A stretch of 21,610 nucleotides of DNA from Clostridia bacterium (lineage in GTDB: Bacteria; Bacillota; Peptococcia; Peptococcales; SKKY01). A program made the position numbers and the translations under genes. This document shows, piece after piece, positions 6,272 to 15,311 of the stretch; the stretch's first letter is position 1; each line of letters opens with the position of its first letter. The notes beneath the pieces are model-generated. The model was not told the origin of the DNA and searched no databases. It worked only from the letters and a program-made list of their open reading frames with translations. The stretch covers positions 1-21,610 of the forward strand of contig SKKY01000029.1 in NCBI GenBank assembly GCA_007123515.1. Reading direction: 5' to 3'.

Positions 6272-7343
6272 AAATAAAGGATTTGTTGTTCTTGAAGACG
6301 GTACGGTATTTAGCGGAATAAGACTTGGAACAAGCGGAACCGTATCAGGAGAAATTGTATTTAACACAAGTATGACCGGCTATCAGGAGATTCTAACCGA
6401 TCCTTCCTACGCCGGAGAATTAGTGACCTTTACTTATCCCTTAATCGGTAATTACGGGACTAATAATGTCGACTGGGAAAGCAAAAAAGTGTTTACTCAG
6501 GGGATTATAGTTAAAGATGCAGCATTTAACCCATGTAATCATCGGATGAAATATTCACTTGAGGAATTTTTACTTGAAAATGGCGTGGTAGGACTGACAG
6601 AAGTCGATACGCGCGGAATTACCCTGCACTTAAGAGATAAGGGTACGTTAAGAGCGATGATCTCCAATGACGGGACAGATCTTGAAGTCTTACAGGAACA
6701 GGTGAAAACGGTGCCGCCGTTAAGTGATCAGGATCAGGTGAAGAATGTAAGTACGCAAAATCCATATATTCTACCTGGCGGAGAAAAAAGAATTGTGGTT
6801 ATGGATTATGGGGTGAAAAACAATACCTTGCGAATTTTGCAGGAAAGTGGCTGTACCGTTATTGTTCTGCCGGCTAATTCATCTATTGATGAAATTATAG
6901 GATACAAGCCGGATGGTGTTTTACTGTCTAATGGACCGGGAGATCCAAAGGCTGTTAGCTACGCTCTGGAACCTATTAGAAAAATTATGGAAAAGAGAAT
7001 TCCGATGTTTGGTATCTGTATGGGTCATCAATTAATGGCGATGGCTGCCGGAGCTAATACCTATAAACTTCCCTTTGGTCATCGGGGCGGGAACCATCCG
7101 GTTAAAGATATCCGGAGCGGAAAAGTATTTATCACCTCACAAAACCATGGGTATGCCGTAGACTACAAAGGCCTTCCGGACAATTTTGATGTGACTCATA
7201 CTAACTTACACGATCAGACCATTGAAGGAATTTCTCATAAAGAATATAACTGCTCAAGTGTGCAGTATCATCCTGAGGCCTCGCCCGGACCTAAAGAATC
7301 AAGATACCTGTTTGACAGATTTTTAGAACAGCTAATTTATTAA
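6264..7343 (+). CDS. carA: Carbamoyl-phosphate synthase small (glutaminase) subunit
   Basis: Class I glutamine amidotransferase subunit that hydrolyses glutamine and passes ammonia to CarB. The C-terminal domain has the nucleophile Cys252 in FGICMGHQ and the His336/Glu338 pair in YHPEASPGP; the N-terminal half carries the CarA-specific MTGYQEILTDPSY segment. I prefer TTG 6264 as the start (359 residues, beginning NRNKGFVVLEDG) because GAGGG at 6251-6255 is then 8 bases upstream; a GTG at 6255 would lie on top of that ribosome site. It overlaps the end of pyrC by 8 bases. Since it sits in the pyr operon and is pyrimidine-regulated, this is the PyrAA-type enzyme, though it may also serve arginine synthesis if no second copy exists. 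Confidence 0.95.
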   Translation: MNRNKGFVVLEDGTVFSGIRLGTSGTVSGEIVFNTSMTGYQEILTDPSYAGELVTFTYPLIGNYGTNNVDWESKKVFTQGIIVKDAAFNPCNHRMKYSLEEFLLENGVVGLTEVDTRGITLHLRDKGTLRAMISNDGTDLEVLQEQVKTVPPLSDQDQVKNVSTQNPYILPGGEKRIVVMDYGVKNNTLRILQESGCTVIVLPANSSIDEIIGYKPDGVLLSNGPGDPKAVSYALEPIRKIMEKRIPMFGICMGHQLMAMAAGANTYKLPFGHRGGNHPVKDIRSGKVFITSQNHGYAVDYKGLPDNFDVTHTNLHDQTIEGISHKEYNCSSVQYHPEASPGPKESRYLFDRFLEQLIY

Positions 7344-7357
7344 GGAGTGTGATTGAT

Positions 7358-10300
7358 TTGCCTTTAGACAGACAGATAAAAAAAGTAATGGTAATTGGTT
7401 CCGGACCGATTGTCATAGGCCAGGCTGCTGAGTTTGACTATGCGGGGACGCAGGCCTGCCGTGCCCTTCGCGAAGAAGGAATTGAAGTCGTTTTGGTAAA
7501 CAGTAATCCTGCAACGATCATGACCGATGAAAATATGGCTGACAGGGTCTATATTGAACCGTTAACCATTTCTTTTTTGGAAGAAATTATTTATAAAGAA
7601 AAACCAGATGGCCTTTTGCCTACACTGGGTGGTCAGGTCGGACTCAACCTGGCAAAAGAACTGGCTGAAGCCGGAATTCTTGAACGTGCCGGTGTCAGAT
7701 TATTAGGGACAAGTTTAGAGGCGATTCAAAAAGCCGAGGATCGGGATTTATTTAAAAAGCTGATGATTGAAATTGACGAGCCGATTCCTGATAGTGATAT
7801 TTGTGATTCTCTGGAAAGCGCGATGGCTTCGGCAGTCAGAATTGGATATCCTGTTATCATCAGGCCCGCTTATACTTTAGGAGGAGCCGGTGGAGGTGTG
7901 GCGGAAGATGAAGAACAGCTGATCGCCATTACCAAGCGAGGGCTTCGCTACAGTGCCATTAATCAAGTATTAGTGGAAAAAAGTGTGGCTGGCTGGAAAG
8001 AAATTGAATATGAAGTAATGAGAGACAGTAATGATACCTGCATCATAGTGTGTAATATGGAAAACATAGATCCGGTTGGCGTTCATACCGGAGATAGTAT
8101 TGTAGTGGCTCCGGTTCAGACGTTAACGGATCTTGAAAACCAGATGCTTCGTACGGCTTCGATTAATATCATAAAGGCTCTTAAAATTGAGGGTGGCTGT
8201 AATGTGCAATTAGCCCTTAATCCGGACAGGCTTGAATACATTGTGATTGAAGTCAATCCCAGGGTGTCACGTTCGTCAGCCTTAGCGTCGAAAGCCACGG
8301 GATACCCGATTGCTAAAATTGCCTCTAAAATTGCTCTCGGCTACCATCTCGAAGAAATTGAGAATAATGTTACAGGCAAAACAAAATGTGCTTTTGAGCC
8401 AGCTATCGATTATATTGTGGTTAAGATTCCGCGTTGGCCATTTGATAAATTTAAAGATGGTAACAGGAGACTAGGATCACAGATGAAAGCGACCGGTGAA
8501 ATCATGTCGATTGGTCGTACCTTTGAAATAGCCTGGCAAAAGGGCATTCGAAGTCTGGAACTTGATGAACGATATTTTATTTCTGATTTATTCAGAGACC
8601 TCGACGACCAGGCACTTGAACAAAAACTATTTTTGGTTGATGATCAAAGACTCTATGCTCTTGGTGAAGCCATTTATCGTGGCTTTAGCAGCCAAAGAAT
8701 TCATGATATTACAAAGATTGATTACTTTTTCCTTGATAAATTCCAGGATCTGATCTACTTTGAAAAAGAGATATTAGCTAAAAAGTTACATGATCCCTCG
8801 ATACTTTTAAAGGCCAAAGAGCTTGGTTATACAGATGAACAAATAGCGGATTACTGGAATGTGAGCGAGGCTGACATCTATGATCTTAGAAAACAACTTC
8901 ATATTACTCCTTGTTTTAAGATGGTTGATACCTGCGCCGGAGAATTTGAAGCAGTGACTCCTTATTACTACTCAGGTTGGAATGAGGTCGATGAGCTGGT
9001 GCCAACAGACCGGAAAAAAGTCCTTGTTCTTGGATCCGGACCGATACGTATCGGGCAGGGTATTGAATTTGACTATTGTTCAGTTCATTCTGCCTGGGCA
9101 CTAAATGAAGTCGGGTATGAATCGATTGTCATTAACAATAATCCGGAAACGGTCAGCACTGATTTTGATACCTCAGACCGCCTGTATTTTGAACCACTAA
9201 CCACAGAAGATGTTATGAATGTGATAGAAGCAGAAAAACCAGAGGGTGTCATTGTGCAATTCGGTGGACAGACGGCCATTAATCTGGCAAAACCTTTGCA
9301 CGACCGGGGTGTAAAAATTCTTGGCACATCGGTAGCCGATATTGATGTAGCAGAAGACCGGGAAAAGTTTGATCAGATTCTTGAAGAGCTAAAGATTCCA
9401 AGACCTAAAGGTAAGACTGCTAAATCGATTGAAGAGGCGCTCTTAATCGCTGATCATCTTGGCTTTCCTCTTTTAGTTCGTCCTTCCTATGTTCTTGGTG
9501 GCCGGGCAATGGAGATTGTGTATAATAAAGATGAGCTTGAATCATATATGAAGACAGCGGTTAAAGTATCAAAAGAGCATCCTGTGCTGGTTGATCAGTA
9601 CCTAATAGGAAAAGAAATCGAAGTCGATGCAATTTGTGACGGGAAAGGCATTGTTATTCCGGGAATTATGGAACATGTCGAACGTGCCGGGGTTCACTCC
9701 GGTGACAGTACTGCGATGTATCCGCCATTTTCGCTAAATGATGAAATTGAAGCAAAACTTTATGAATATACGAAAAAAATGGCCTTACGAATGAATTCCA
9801 TTGGTTTAATTAATGTGCAGTACTTAATTCATAAAGATGAAATTTATGTGATTGAAGTAAATCCGAGATCAAGCAGAACGGTACCCTATTTAAGCAAAGT
9901 AACAGAGATTCCGATGGTAACATTAGCTACTAGAGCAATTTTTGGAGAAACGTTACCAGACATGGGTTATCAATATGGGCTGCAGCCAAAGAAAAAACTA
10001 ACGGCTGTTAAAATGCCTGTCTTTTCCTTTAGTAAACTAATTGATGTGGAAACATCACTCGGTCCTGAAATGAAATCGACAGGGGAAGTACTCGGGGTTG
10101 ATATTGATCCGAACAAGGCTCTTTACAAAGCATTGATTGCAGCGGGATATGTATTTAGCAGAAACGGAGCGATACTTGCAACCGTATCGGATAAAGATAA
10201 AGAAGAAGCGCTTCCGCTTTTGCGCAGCTTTTATAATATCGGTTTTAGTATTAAAGCCACTGCCGGTACAGCGAAGTACTTAAATGATAACGGTGTAAAA

Positions 10301-10546
10301 ACAGAGAGCGTTAAAAAGATCAAAGAAGGATCACCAAATGTCGAAGATGTGATAAAAAACGGAGAGATAGCCTTTGTTATAAATACGCTGACGAAGGGTA
10401 AACTTCCTGAAAGAGATGGTTTTAGAATCAGAAGAGCTGCTGTGGAATTTAATACGCCTTGTCTGACCTCTCTTGATCTGGCAAAAGCCGTGTTAAATGT
10501 ACTCGAATCTATGTCGCAGGTAAAGGCACTTCAGGATTATAATTAA
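7358..10546 (+). CDS. carB: Carbamoyl-phosphate synthase large subunit
   Basis: Makes carbamoyl phosphate from bicarbonate, ammonia and two ATP. At 1062 residues it is full length and shows the internal duplication: GSGPIVIGQAAEFDYAG near the N-terminus and GSGPIRIGQGIEFDYC in the second half, each followed by an ATP-grasp module (EVNPRVSRSSAL and EVNPRSSRTVPY). An oligomerisation segment lies between them, and the last ~130 residues form the MGS-like allosteric domain (IKATAGTAKYL, then NTPCLTSLDLA). The start is TTG 7358: GGAG at 7344-7347 is then about 10 bases upstream, whereas a GTG at 7349 would be too close. The 14-base gap after carA suggests subunit co-expression. Confidence 0.97.
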   Translation: MPLDRQIKKVMVIGSGPIVIGQAAEFDYAGTQACRALREEGIEVVLVNSNPATIMTDENMADRVYIEPLTISFLEEIIYKEKPDGLLPTLGGQVGLNLAKELAEAGILERAGVRLLGTSLEAIQKAEDRDLFKKLMIEIDEPIPDSDICDSLESAMASAVRIGYPVIIRPAYTLGGAGGGVAEDEEQLIAITKRGLRYSAINQVLVEKSVAGWKEIEYEVMRDSNDTCIIVCNMENIDPVGVHTGDSIVVAPVQTLTDLENQMLRTASINIIKALKIEGGCNVQLALNPDRLEYIVIEVNPRVSRSSALASKATGYPIAKIASKIALGYHLEEIENNVTGKTKCAFEPAIDYIVVKIPRWPFDKFKDGNRRLGSQMKATGEIMSIGRTFEIAWQKGIRSLELDERYFISDLFRDLDDQALEQKLFLVDDQRLYALGEAIYRGFSSQRIHDITKIDYFFLDKFQDLIYFEKEILAKKLHDPSILLKAKELGYTDEQIADYWNVSEADIYDLRKQLHITPCFKMVDTCAGEFEAVTPYYYSGWNEVDELVPTDRKKVLVLGSGPIRIGQGIEFDYCSVHSAWALNEVGYESIVINNNPETVSTDFDTSDRLYFEPLTTEDVMNVIEAEKPEGVIVQFGGQTAINLAKPLHDRGVKILGTSVADIDVAEDREKFDQILEELKIPRPKGKTAKSIEEALLIADHLGFPLLVRPSYVLGGRAMEIVYNKDELESYMKTAVKVSKEHPVLVDQYLIGKEIEVDAICDGKGIVIPGIMEHVERAGVHSGDSTAMYPPFSLNDEIEAKLYEYTKKMALRMNSIGLINVQYLIHKDEIYVIEVNPRSSRTVPYLSKVTEIPMVTLATRAIFGETLPDMGYQYGLQPKKKLTAVKMPVFSFSKLIDVETSLGPEMKSTGEVLGVDIDPNKALYKALIAAGYVFSRNGAILATVSDKDKEEALPLLRSFYNIGFSIKATAGTAKYLNDNGVKTESVKKIKEGSPNVEDVIKNGEIAFVINTLTKGKLPERDGFRIRRAAVEFNTPCLTSLDLAKAVLNVLESMSQVKALQDYN

Positions 10547-10557
10547 AATAAGAGAGG

Positions 10558-11352
10558 GTGATCATCCTGTATCTTGAAAATTGTAAGGTAACGGCTCATC
10601 AGCAAGTAAATGAAACAGACTATATTATCACATTACAAACCGATCAGATTGCAAGGGTCTCAGAGGCCGGTCAGTTTGTTCAGGTAAAAGTCACAGAAGG
10701 TTTTGAACCGATTCTTAGAAGACCTCTGAGCATCCACACGGTAGATCGTGAGAAAAAAGAAATAAAGCTGTACTATCAGATTTTAGGCAAAGGGACAGAA
10801 ATTCTTAGTAAAGTTCGGGAAGAAGAAATAATCAATCTATTAGGACCTCTTGGAACTGGTTTTGATACAGCTCTTGAAAATTCAAAAGCTCTTTTGATTG
10901 GGGGCGGTCTTGGTCAGGCTCCGCTTTTGTATTTGGCAGAGGAACTGGAAAGAAAAAAGAACACAGTATTTTTGGCACTAGGGACCAGGGATGAGGTTAG
11001 TCTTAGGAATGTGGTCTGTTTTGATGATGTCTGTCAGGAAGTATCCTTGGCCACAGAAGATGGCAGCGTTGGTTTTAAAGGATACATTACTGACAATCTG
11101 CCTGAAATAATTGAGACATTTAAACCGGAAAGGATTTATGCCTGCGGGCCAAGTCCGATGATGAAAAAAATTAAAGAAATAGCTAAGACCTACCAGATTC
11201 CCTGTCAGTTGTCTTTAGAAACAAGAATGGCCTGCGGAATCGGAGTATGTCTTGGATGCACGGTCAAACCTTCTGATCAGTCGAAACCTTATTTAAAAGC
11301 CTGTGTAGATGGCCCGGTATTTTGGGCAGAGGAGGTGCTTTTAGATGAATAA
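10558..11352 (+). CDS. pyrK: Dihydroorotate dehydrogenase B electron-transfer subunit
   Basis: FAD and [2Fe-2S] subunit that passes electrons from PyrD to NAD+. The N-terminal ferredoxin-reductase-like FAD domain includes PILRRPLSIHTV; the NAD-binding part has LLIGGGLGQAPL and YACGPSPMM. The C-terminus carries four cluster cysteines in CX4CX2CX14C spacing (226, 231, 234 and 249 counting from GTG 10558). The start is uncertain: GTG 10558 abuts the ribosome site AGAGAGG (10551-10557) with no spacer. A CTG at 10567 would have proper spacing and give a protein 3 residues shorter. It overlaps pyrD by 8 bases. Confidence 0.95.
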   Translation: MIILYLENCKVTAHQQVNETDYIITLQTDQIARVSEAGQFVQVKVTEGFEPILRRPLSIHTVDREKKEIKLYYQILGKGTEILSKVREEEIINLLGPLGTGFDTALENSKALLIGGGLGQAPLLYLAEELERKKNTVFLALGTRDEVSLRNVVCFDDVCQEVSLATEDGSVGFKGYITDNLPEIIETFKPERIYACGPSPMMKKIKEIAKTYQIPCQLSLETRMACGIGVCLGCTVKPSDQSKPYLKACVDGPVFWAEEVLLDE

Positions 11353-12295
11353 GGTTGATCATAGCTTTACGATAGGTAATGTTAAATTTAACAATACGGT
11401 ATTAACAGCTTCCGGAACGTATGGTTTCGGACTTGAATTTGCAAAGATTATCGATGTTAGCCGTCTTGGTGGAATAGCCACAAAAGGTTTAAGCCTGGAA
11501 CCCAAAAAAGGGAATCCCGGAGAGCGAATTTACGAAACTCCGGCCGGGATGCTTAATTCCATTGGACTTGAAAATCCTGGAGTTGATAGCTTTAAAAAGG
11601 ACTATCTGCCTGAAGCGGCAAAATTAGGCACCAAGATCATTGCTAATATATCGGGTAGTAGTCTTGAAGAATATGGCCTGATGGCAGAAAGTCTTGAATC
11701 TGAAAAAGATGTGGCAGCCCTGGAGGTTAACATCTCCTGTCCAAATGTTAAAGCTGGTGGGATGGCTTTTGGAACAGATCTTAAAATGGTCGAAAAAGTG
11801 ACGGAGATCGTTAAAAAAAACACAACAAAACCGGTGATTATTAAATTAAGTCCTAATGTAACCAATATTGTTGATTTTGCGCAAGCGGCTCAATATTCTG
11901 GAGCGGATGCTGTGTCCCTGATTAATACGCTAATGGGAATGGCAATAGATATTAATAAAAGGAAACCTGTATTGGGAAATGTAATGGGAGGCTTATCAGG
12001 ACCAGCTGTTAAGCCGGTGGCTTTGCGAATGGTGTATCAGGTATCACAGAAAGCCAAGATTCCGGTAATTGGTATGGGTGGAATTTCCAACCCAAGAGAT
12101 GCCATAGAGTTTTTGCTTGCTGGAGCTAATGCCATTATGCTTGGAACGATAAATTTCAGAGAACCGCAAATGCCTTTGGATATTATTGAAGGCATAGAGA
12201 AGTATTGTTTGGATAACGGCTTTAATTCTGTTCAGGATTTAGTCGGTTTAGCCTGGAAGGAGGAAAAACATGTCAAAACTAATCGTTGCACTTGA
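11345..12295 (+). CDS. pyrD: Dihydroorotate dehydrogenase B, catalytic subunit
   Basis: FMN enzyme that oxidises dihydroorotate to orotate; class 1B, partner of PyrK. The 316-residue protein has the class 1 substrate loop LNSIGLENPG, the catalytic-base cysteine (Cys132) in NISCPNVK that marks class 1 rather than class 2 (which uses Ser), and the FMN phosphate-binding GMGGISNPRDA and AIMLGT segments near the C-terminus. It starts at ATG 11345 behind GAGGAGG. It overlaps pyrK upstream (8 bases) and pyrF downstream (26 bases). The adjacent pyrK indicates NAD+ as final acceptor, so this step needs no quinone or oxygen, suiting an anaerobe. Confidence 0.97.
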   Translation: MNKVDHSFTIGNVKFNNTVLTASGTYGFGLEFAKIIDVSRLGGIATKGLSLEPKKGNPGERIYETPAGMLNSIGLENPGVDSFKKDYLPEAAKLGTKIIANISGSSLEEYGLMAESLESEKDVAALEVNISCPNVKAGGMAFGTDLKMVEKVTEIVKKNTTKPVIIKLSPNVTNIVDFAQAAQYSGADAVSLINTLMGMAIDINKRKPVLGNVMGGLSGPAVKPVALRMVYQVSQKAKIPVIGMGGISNPRDAIEFLLAGANAIMLGTINFREPQMPLDIIEGIEKYCLDNGFNSVQDLVGLAWKEEKHVKTNRCT

Positions 12296-12971
12296 TTTTA
12301 CAGAAGAAGAAAAAGCAAAAGAAATGGTACAGACTCTTGGGGACGCTGTTGATTTTTATAAAGTTGGGCTGGAGTTATTCTTAAACTCAAGAGGGAATAT
12401 GCTTGATTTTCTAAAAAAGGAAAACAAAAAAATATTTCTGGATTTAAAGTTTCACGATATTCCTAATACTGTGGCTCAGGCTGCAAAATGGGCCGCTGAT
12501 TTAGGCGTTGAGATGTTTAATGTTCATGCCTCTGGTGGAAGAGATATGCAGAAAATGACCGTTGATGCCGTAAATTTTGAGGCGATTCGCAATGGCGTTA
12601 AGCCACCACTGTTGATTGCCGTTACGGTCTTAACAAGTTTTGATGAAGAGGCCTTTGCCGAAGTGGGTTTTAAAAAGCCAATCAATGAGTCTGCTTTACA
12701 GCTTGCAAAGATTTCTTATGAGACCGGAATGGACGGAGTGGTTTGTTCGGCATTAGAGGCAAAAAGCATTAAACAGAGCTTTGGCGATGATTTTGTAACA
12801 GTTTGTCCGGGAGTCAGACCTTTGTGGGCGGCCAGTCAGGATCAAAAAAGAATTGTTACACCGGCACAGGCTAAAGAAAATCTTGCTGATTATATTGTTG
12901 TGGGGCGTCCGATCACGGCGAATCAAGATCCGTATCAGGCAGCCATAGCGATTAAAGATGAATTACAATAA
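12270..12971 (+). CDS. pyrF: Orotidine-5'-phosphate decarboxylase
   Basis: Decarboxylates OMP to UMP, the last step of the pathway. At 233 residues it is the short bacterial form. LIVALDF opens the barrel, YKVGLELF follows, and the catalytic array DLKFHD (Asp58, Lys60, Asp63) is intact in FLDLKFHDIPNTV. VHASGG, VCPGVRP and the phosphate-binding VVGRPIT are also present. ATG 12270 is preceded by AAGGAGG about 5 bases away and lies inside the 3' end of pyrD, so translation is probably coupled. Confidence 0.97.
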   Translation: MSKLIVALDFTEEEKAKEMVQTLGDAVDFYKVGLELFLNSRGNMLDFLKKENKKIFLDLKFHDIPNTVAQAAKWAADLGVEMFNVHASGGRDMQKMTVDAVNFEAIRNGVKPPLLIAVTVLTSFDEEAFAEVGFKKPINESALQLAKISYETGMDGVVCSALEAKSIKQSFGDDFVTVCPGVRPLWAASQDQKRIVTPAQAKENLADYIVVGRPITANQDPYQAAIAIKDELQ

Positions 12972-12987
12972 AGGGAGAGCGCGATTG

Positions 12988-13566
12988 ATGATATCTGAAA
13001 AAGAAGTAATTTCTATACTAGAAGAAACGAATGCTTTAAAAAAGGGACATTTTCTTTTGACCTCAGGAATGCACAGTGAACAATATGTCCAATGTGCACA
13101 ACTATTAAGATTTCCTGATAAAGCTGAGATCATTGCCAAGGCCATTGCAGAAAAATTTAAAAATCAGCCCATTGATTTGGTTGCCGGACCAGCGATTGGC
13201 GGTATTATTATTGCCTATGAAGTAGCCAGAGCATTAGGTGTGCCGAATATTTTTGCCGAAAGAGAGAACGGACAGATGGTGTTGTGCAGAGGTTTTTCGG
13301 TGAAGCACGGACAAAAAGTTCTAGTGGTAGAAGATGTGATAACGACCGGTGGATCAACGCAGGAAGTAGTGGATTTACTTACAGAACAGGGAGCCGATGT
13401 GATAGGGGCTGCTTCAATTATAGACCGTTCTAACAAGGATAATTTAAAAATAAAAGTGCCTTTTGTTAGTGTGCTAAAGCTTGATATCCCGGTGTTTGCT
13501 GAAAGCGACTGTCCGCTTTGTTTACAGGGATCACAAGCAGAAAAACCCGGATCAAGAAACATATAA
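12988..13566 (+). CDS. pyrE: Orotate phosphoribosyltransferase
   Basis: Joins orotate and PRPP to give OMP. The 192-residue protein shows the PRPP-binding motif VLVVEDVITTGGS (residues 111-123) and an N-terminal GHFLLTSGMHSEQYVQCA block. The C-terminus has a CPLC pair (175-178), as in the Thermus/clostridial type and unlike the E. coli type. ATG 12988 has AAGGGAG (12971-12977) 10 bases upstream, with a TTG just before it at 12985; an open frame from 12958 overlaps pyrF and has no ribosome site. It is the last gene of the pyr operon and is followed by a terminator. Confidence 0.95.
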   Translation: MISEKEVISILEETNALKKGHFLLTSGMHSEQYVQCAQLLRFPDKAEIIAKAIAEKFKNQPIDLVAGPAIGGIIIAYEVARALGVPNIFAERENGQMVLCRGFSVKHGQKVLVVEDVITTGGSTQEVVDLLTEQGADVIGAASIIDRSNKDNLKIKVPFVSVLKLDIPVFAESDCPLCLQGSQAEKPGSRNI

Positions 13567-13580
13567 TAAAAACAAATTTC

Positions 13581-13629
13581 AAGAATAAAACCCAGCGGTT
13601 TGCGGACATGTTGGGCTTTATTCTTTTTT
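13581..13629 (+). terminator. Rho-independent terminator of the pyr operon
   Basis: AAGAATAAA (13581-13589) pairs with TTTATTCTT (13617-13625). After an A/C mismatch, CCCA (13591-13594) pairs with TGGG (13612-13615). A T run extends to 13629. It lies 15 bases after the pyrE stop. Confidence 0.88.
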
Positions 13630-13655
13630 ACTGTAATTTTTATAGCAGGTATACT
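13627..13655 (+). promoter_or_regulatory. Putative promoter of the prenyl-synthase/tetrapyrrole operon
   Basis: TTTACT (13627-13632) and TATACT (13650-13655) are 17 bases apart; an overlapping TATAAT is at 13655-13660 with a weaker -35. The -35 overlaps the end of the T run of the pyr terminator, so the two operons are packed back to back. I see no riboswitch-sized leader (only about 40 bases to the start codon). Confidence 0.6.
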
Positions 13656-13700
13656 ATAATATATAGATATACTAAATTATTTTAAGAGGAAGAGAAAAAA

Positions 13701-14348
13701 GTGAGAGAGCTTCAGCAAATAAAAAATACTACACAAAAAATAATGTCTTTTAAGCATATTGATATGCTGACTCTGCTAAATGAAAAGGAGAAGCACTCTG
13801 TGTTTTATCCTGTTCTGATCCTTGAAATGGCAGCCTATCATCGTTATGATGCAGAAAAAACCAAAGAACTGGCTGAGATTGCTCAACTGTTATTTTACAG
13901 CTTAGAAATTCATGAAACATTATTGCAAAAAGAATCTCAGAAAACATTATCAGTGCTTTGTGGAGATTATCTTTATTCGCAAGCTTTTAAAAAGATTACA
14001 AAAAGTTCATTTCTTAATGACGTTACGATTTTCACTGATTTTATAAAAGACTTTAGTGAAAGAAGAATCTTTTTTTTAGAGAATGAAGTTAGCGAAGAAG
14101 ATGTTATCGCCTATAAATACAAACAACTTTCATTAATAGTAGCATCCATTATTTCCGGAAAAAACCAGGAAACGACGGCTATCGCAGGAGAGCTAAGCCG
14201 GCTTTATACTATTTATATCAACAGAGAAGAGTATTTTGATAAGGAAAAAAAGGAATTCTTAGATAAGAAGAAAGAAATGCTGTCTCCGCAACTATATAAG
14301 ATGGTCGAAAAAATCGCAGCAGCAATAGGTGATCCTGATTATGAATGA
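13701..14348 (+). CDS. Divergent polyprenyl synthase small subunit, HepS-like (probable)
   Basis: A 215-residue helical protein that probably is the non-catalytic partner of the prenyl synthase encoded next. Its order of elements follows that enzyme: AEIAQLLFYSLEIHETLLQ (58-76) lies where the synthase has VHMSTLIHDDIID, then VLCGDYLYSQAFKKI (85-99) matches its ALYAGNYLFAEALEMI, and a later NREEYFD (174-180) matches its IIDDILD. The first Asp-rich motif has become ETLLQ (72-76) and the second EEYFD, so catalysis is unlikely. In Bacillus, HepS (component I) pairs with HepT in this way. Start is GTG 13701 behind AGAGGAAGAG. It overlaps the next gene by 8 bases. The role is inferred from by-eye similarity and position. 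Confidence 0.65.
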   Translation: MRELQQIKNTTQKIMSFKHIDMLTLLNEKEKHSVFYPVLILEMAAYHRYDAEKTKELAEIAQLLFYSLEIHETLLQKESQKTLSVLCGDYLYSQAFKKITKSSFLNDVTIFTDFIKDFSERRIFFLENEVSEEDVIAYKYKQLSLIVASIISGKNQETTAIAGELSRLYTIYINREEYFDKEKKEFLDKKKEMLSPQLYKMVEKIAAAIGDPDYE

Positions 14349-15309
14349 TATACTGTTTCCGGAAAAAATTAATAATGACATTAAAAATGTAGAAAATTTT
14401 ATAGCCCAAAGACTTGAGTTGTCTAATTATAAACTTAAAGATAATTATTTAAGACTTCTTTTTTCGGGCGGAAAGAGAATTCGCCCGGCCTTTGTCTTTT
14501 ACAGTGGACAGGCATTCGGAGGACAGACCGATACCTTATTACAAATGGCCTCGGCTGTTGAGCTGGTTCATATGTCAACGCTGATTCATGATGATATTAT
14601 TGATCATGCCACAAAAAGAAGAGGTGAAGAAACATTAAATGCAAAACATGGAGATCCCTGGGCATTGTATGCCGGCAACTACCTGTTTGCAGAAGCACTT
14701 GAAATGATTGATTCCAGGAAGAATCCGGAAATTGCTGGCGTAATGGCCGAGGCAGCGGTAAAAATTGTCGAGGGTGAATTATTACAACAACTGGCTCTGT
14801 TTGACACATCTCAGACGGTTCGCTCATATTTAAAAAGAATTAAAGGAAAAACAGCGTTGCTTCTGGCTCTAAGTTGCCAGATTGGTGCACTGGCCACGAC
14901 ACAAAACAGAGATAATATCCGCCTTATGTACCAGTACGGCTATAATCTGGGGATGGCTTTTCAAATCATAGATGATATACTTGACATGGAAGATGGTTTG
15001 GACCTAAATAAGACAAAAGGACAGGATCTGTTATATGGACATATCAATCTTCCGGCTATTTTTGCTTTGCAGAAAGAAAGCAGTGAACAAAGACAATTGC
15101 AAGCCATTATAGATCGGCGATTTGAAAACGAAAACGACCTGCAAGAAGCGGTTTCTATTATAAAAGAGTCCGGAGCGGTGGCTAAGGCAAAACAAGTAGC
15201 AAGCTCTTATTCTGAAAAAGCAAAATTATCTCTTGAAAAACTCAACAATCAATCTATAAAAAAAGAATTACTTAAAGTCAGTGATTCTTTAATTGAGAGG
15301 AATTTTTAA
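14341..15309 (+). CDS. hepT: Polyprenyl diphosphate synthase (heptaprenyl type, catalytic subunit)
   Basis: Trans-prenyltransferase that extends an allylic diphosphate with isopentenyl diphosphate. The 322-residue protein has GGKRIRP at 43-49, the first aspartate-rich motif DDIID at 84-88, GKT at 169-171, the second motif DDILD at 211-215 and KGQDL at 226-230. Small residues (Ser, Thr) at positions -5 and -4 from the first motif fit a long-chain product, not farnesyl or geranyl diphosphate. ATG 14341 has AGGTG about 9 bases upstream; a GTG at 14329 is less likely. The adjacent HepS-like gene suggests a heterodimer. The product could feed menaquinone or another polyprenyl lipid. Chain length, and hence the symbol, is inference. 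Confidence 0.88.
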   Translation: MNDILFPEKINNDIKNVENFIAQRLELSNYKLKDNYLRLLFSGGKRIRPAFVFYSGQAFGGQTDTLLQMASAVELVHMSTLIHDDIIDHATKRRGEETLNAKHGDPWALYAGNYLFAEALEMIDSRKNPEIAGVMAEAAVKIVEGELLQQLALFDTSQTVRSYLKRIKGKTALLLALSCQIGALATTQNRDNIRLMYQYGYNLGMAFQIIDDILDMEDGLDLNKTKGQDLLYGHINLPAIFALQKESSEQRQLQAIIDRRFENENDLQEAVSIIKESGAVAKAKQVASSYSEKAKLSLEKLNNQSIKKELLKVSDSLIERNF

Positions 15310-15311
15310 TA

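Noticed and set aside
13215..13562. Antisense open frame of 115 residues opposite pyrE
   Set aside because: A shadow of pyrE with no ribosome site or family resemblance; the same holds for the other antisense frames in the window.
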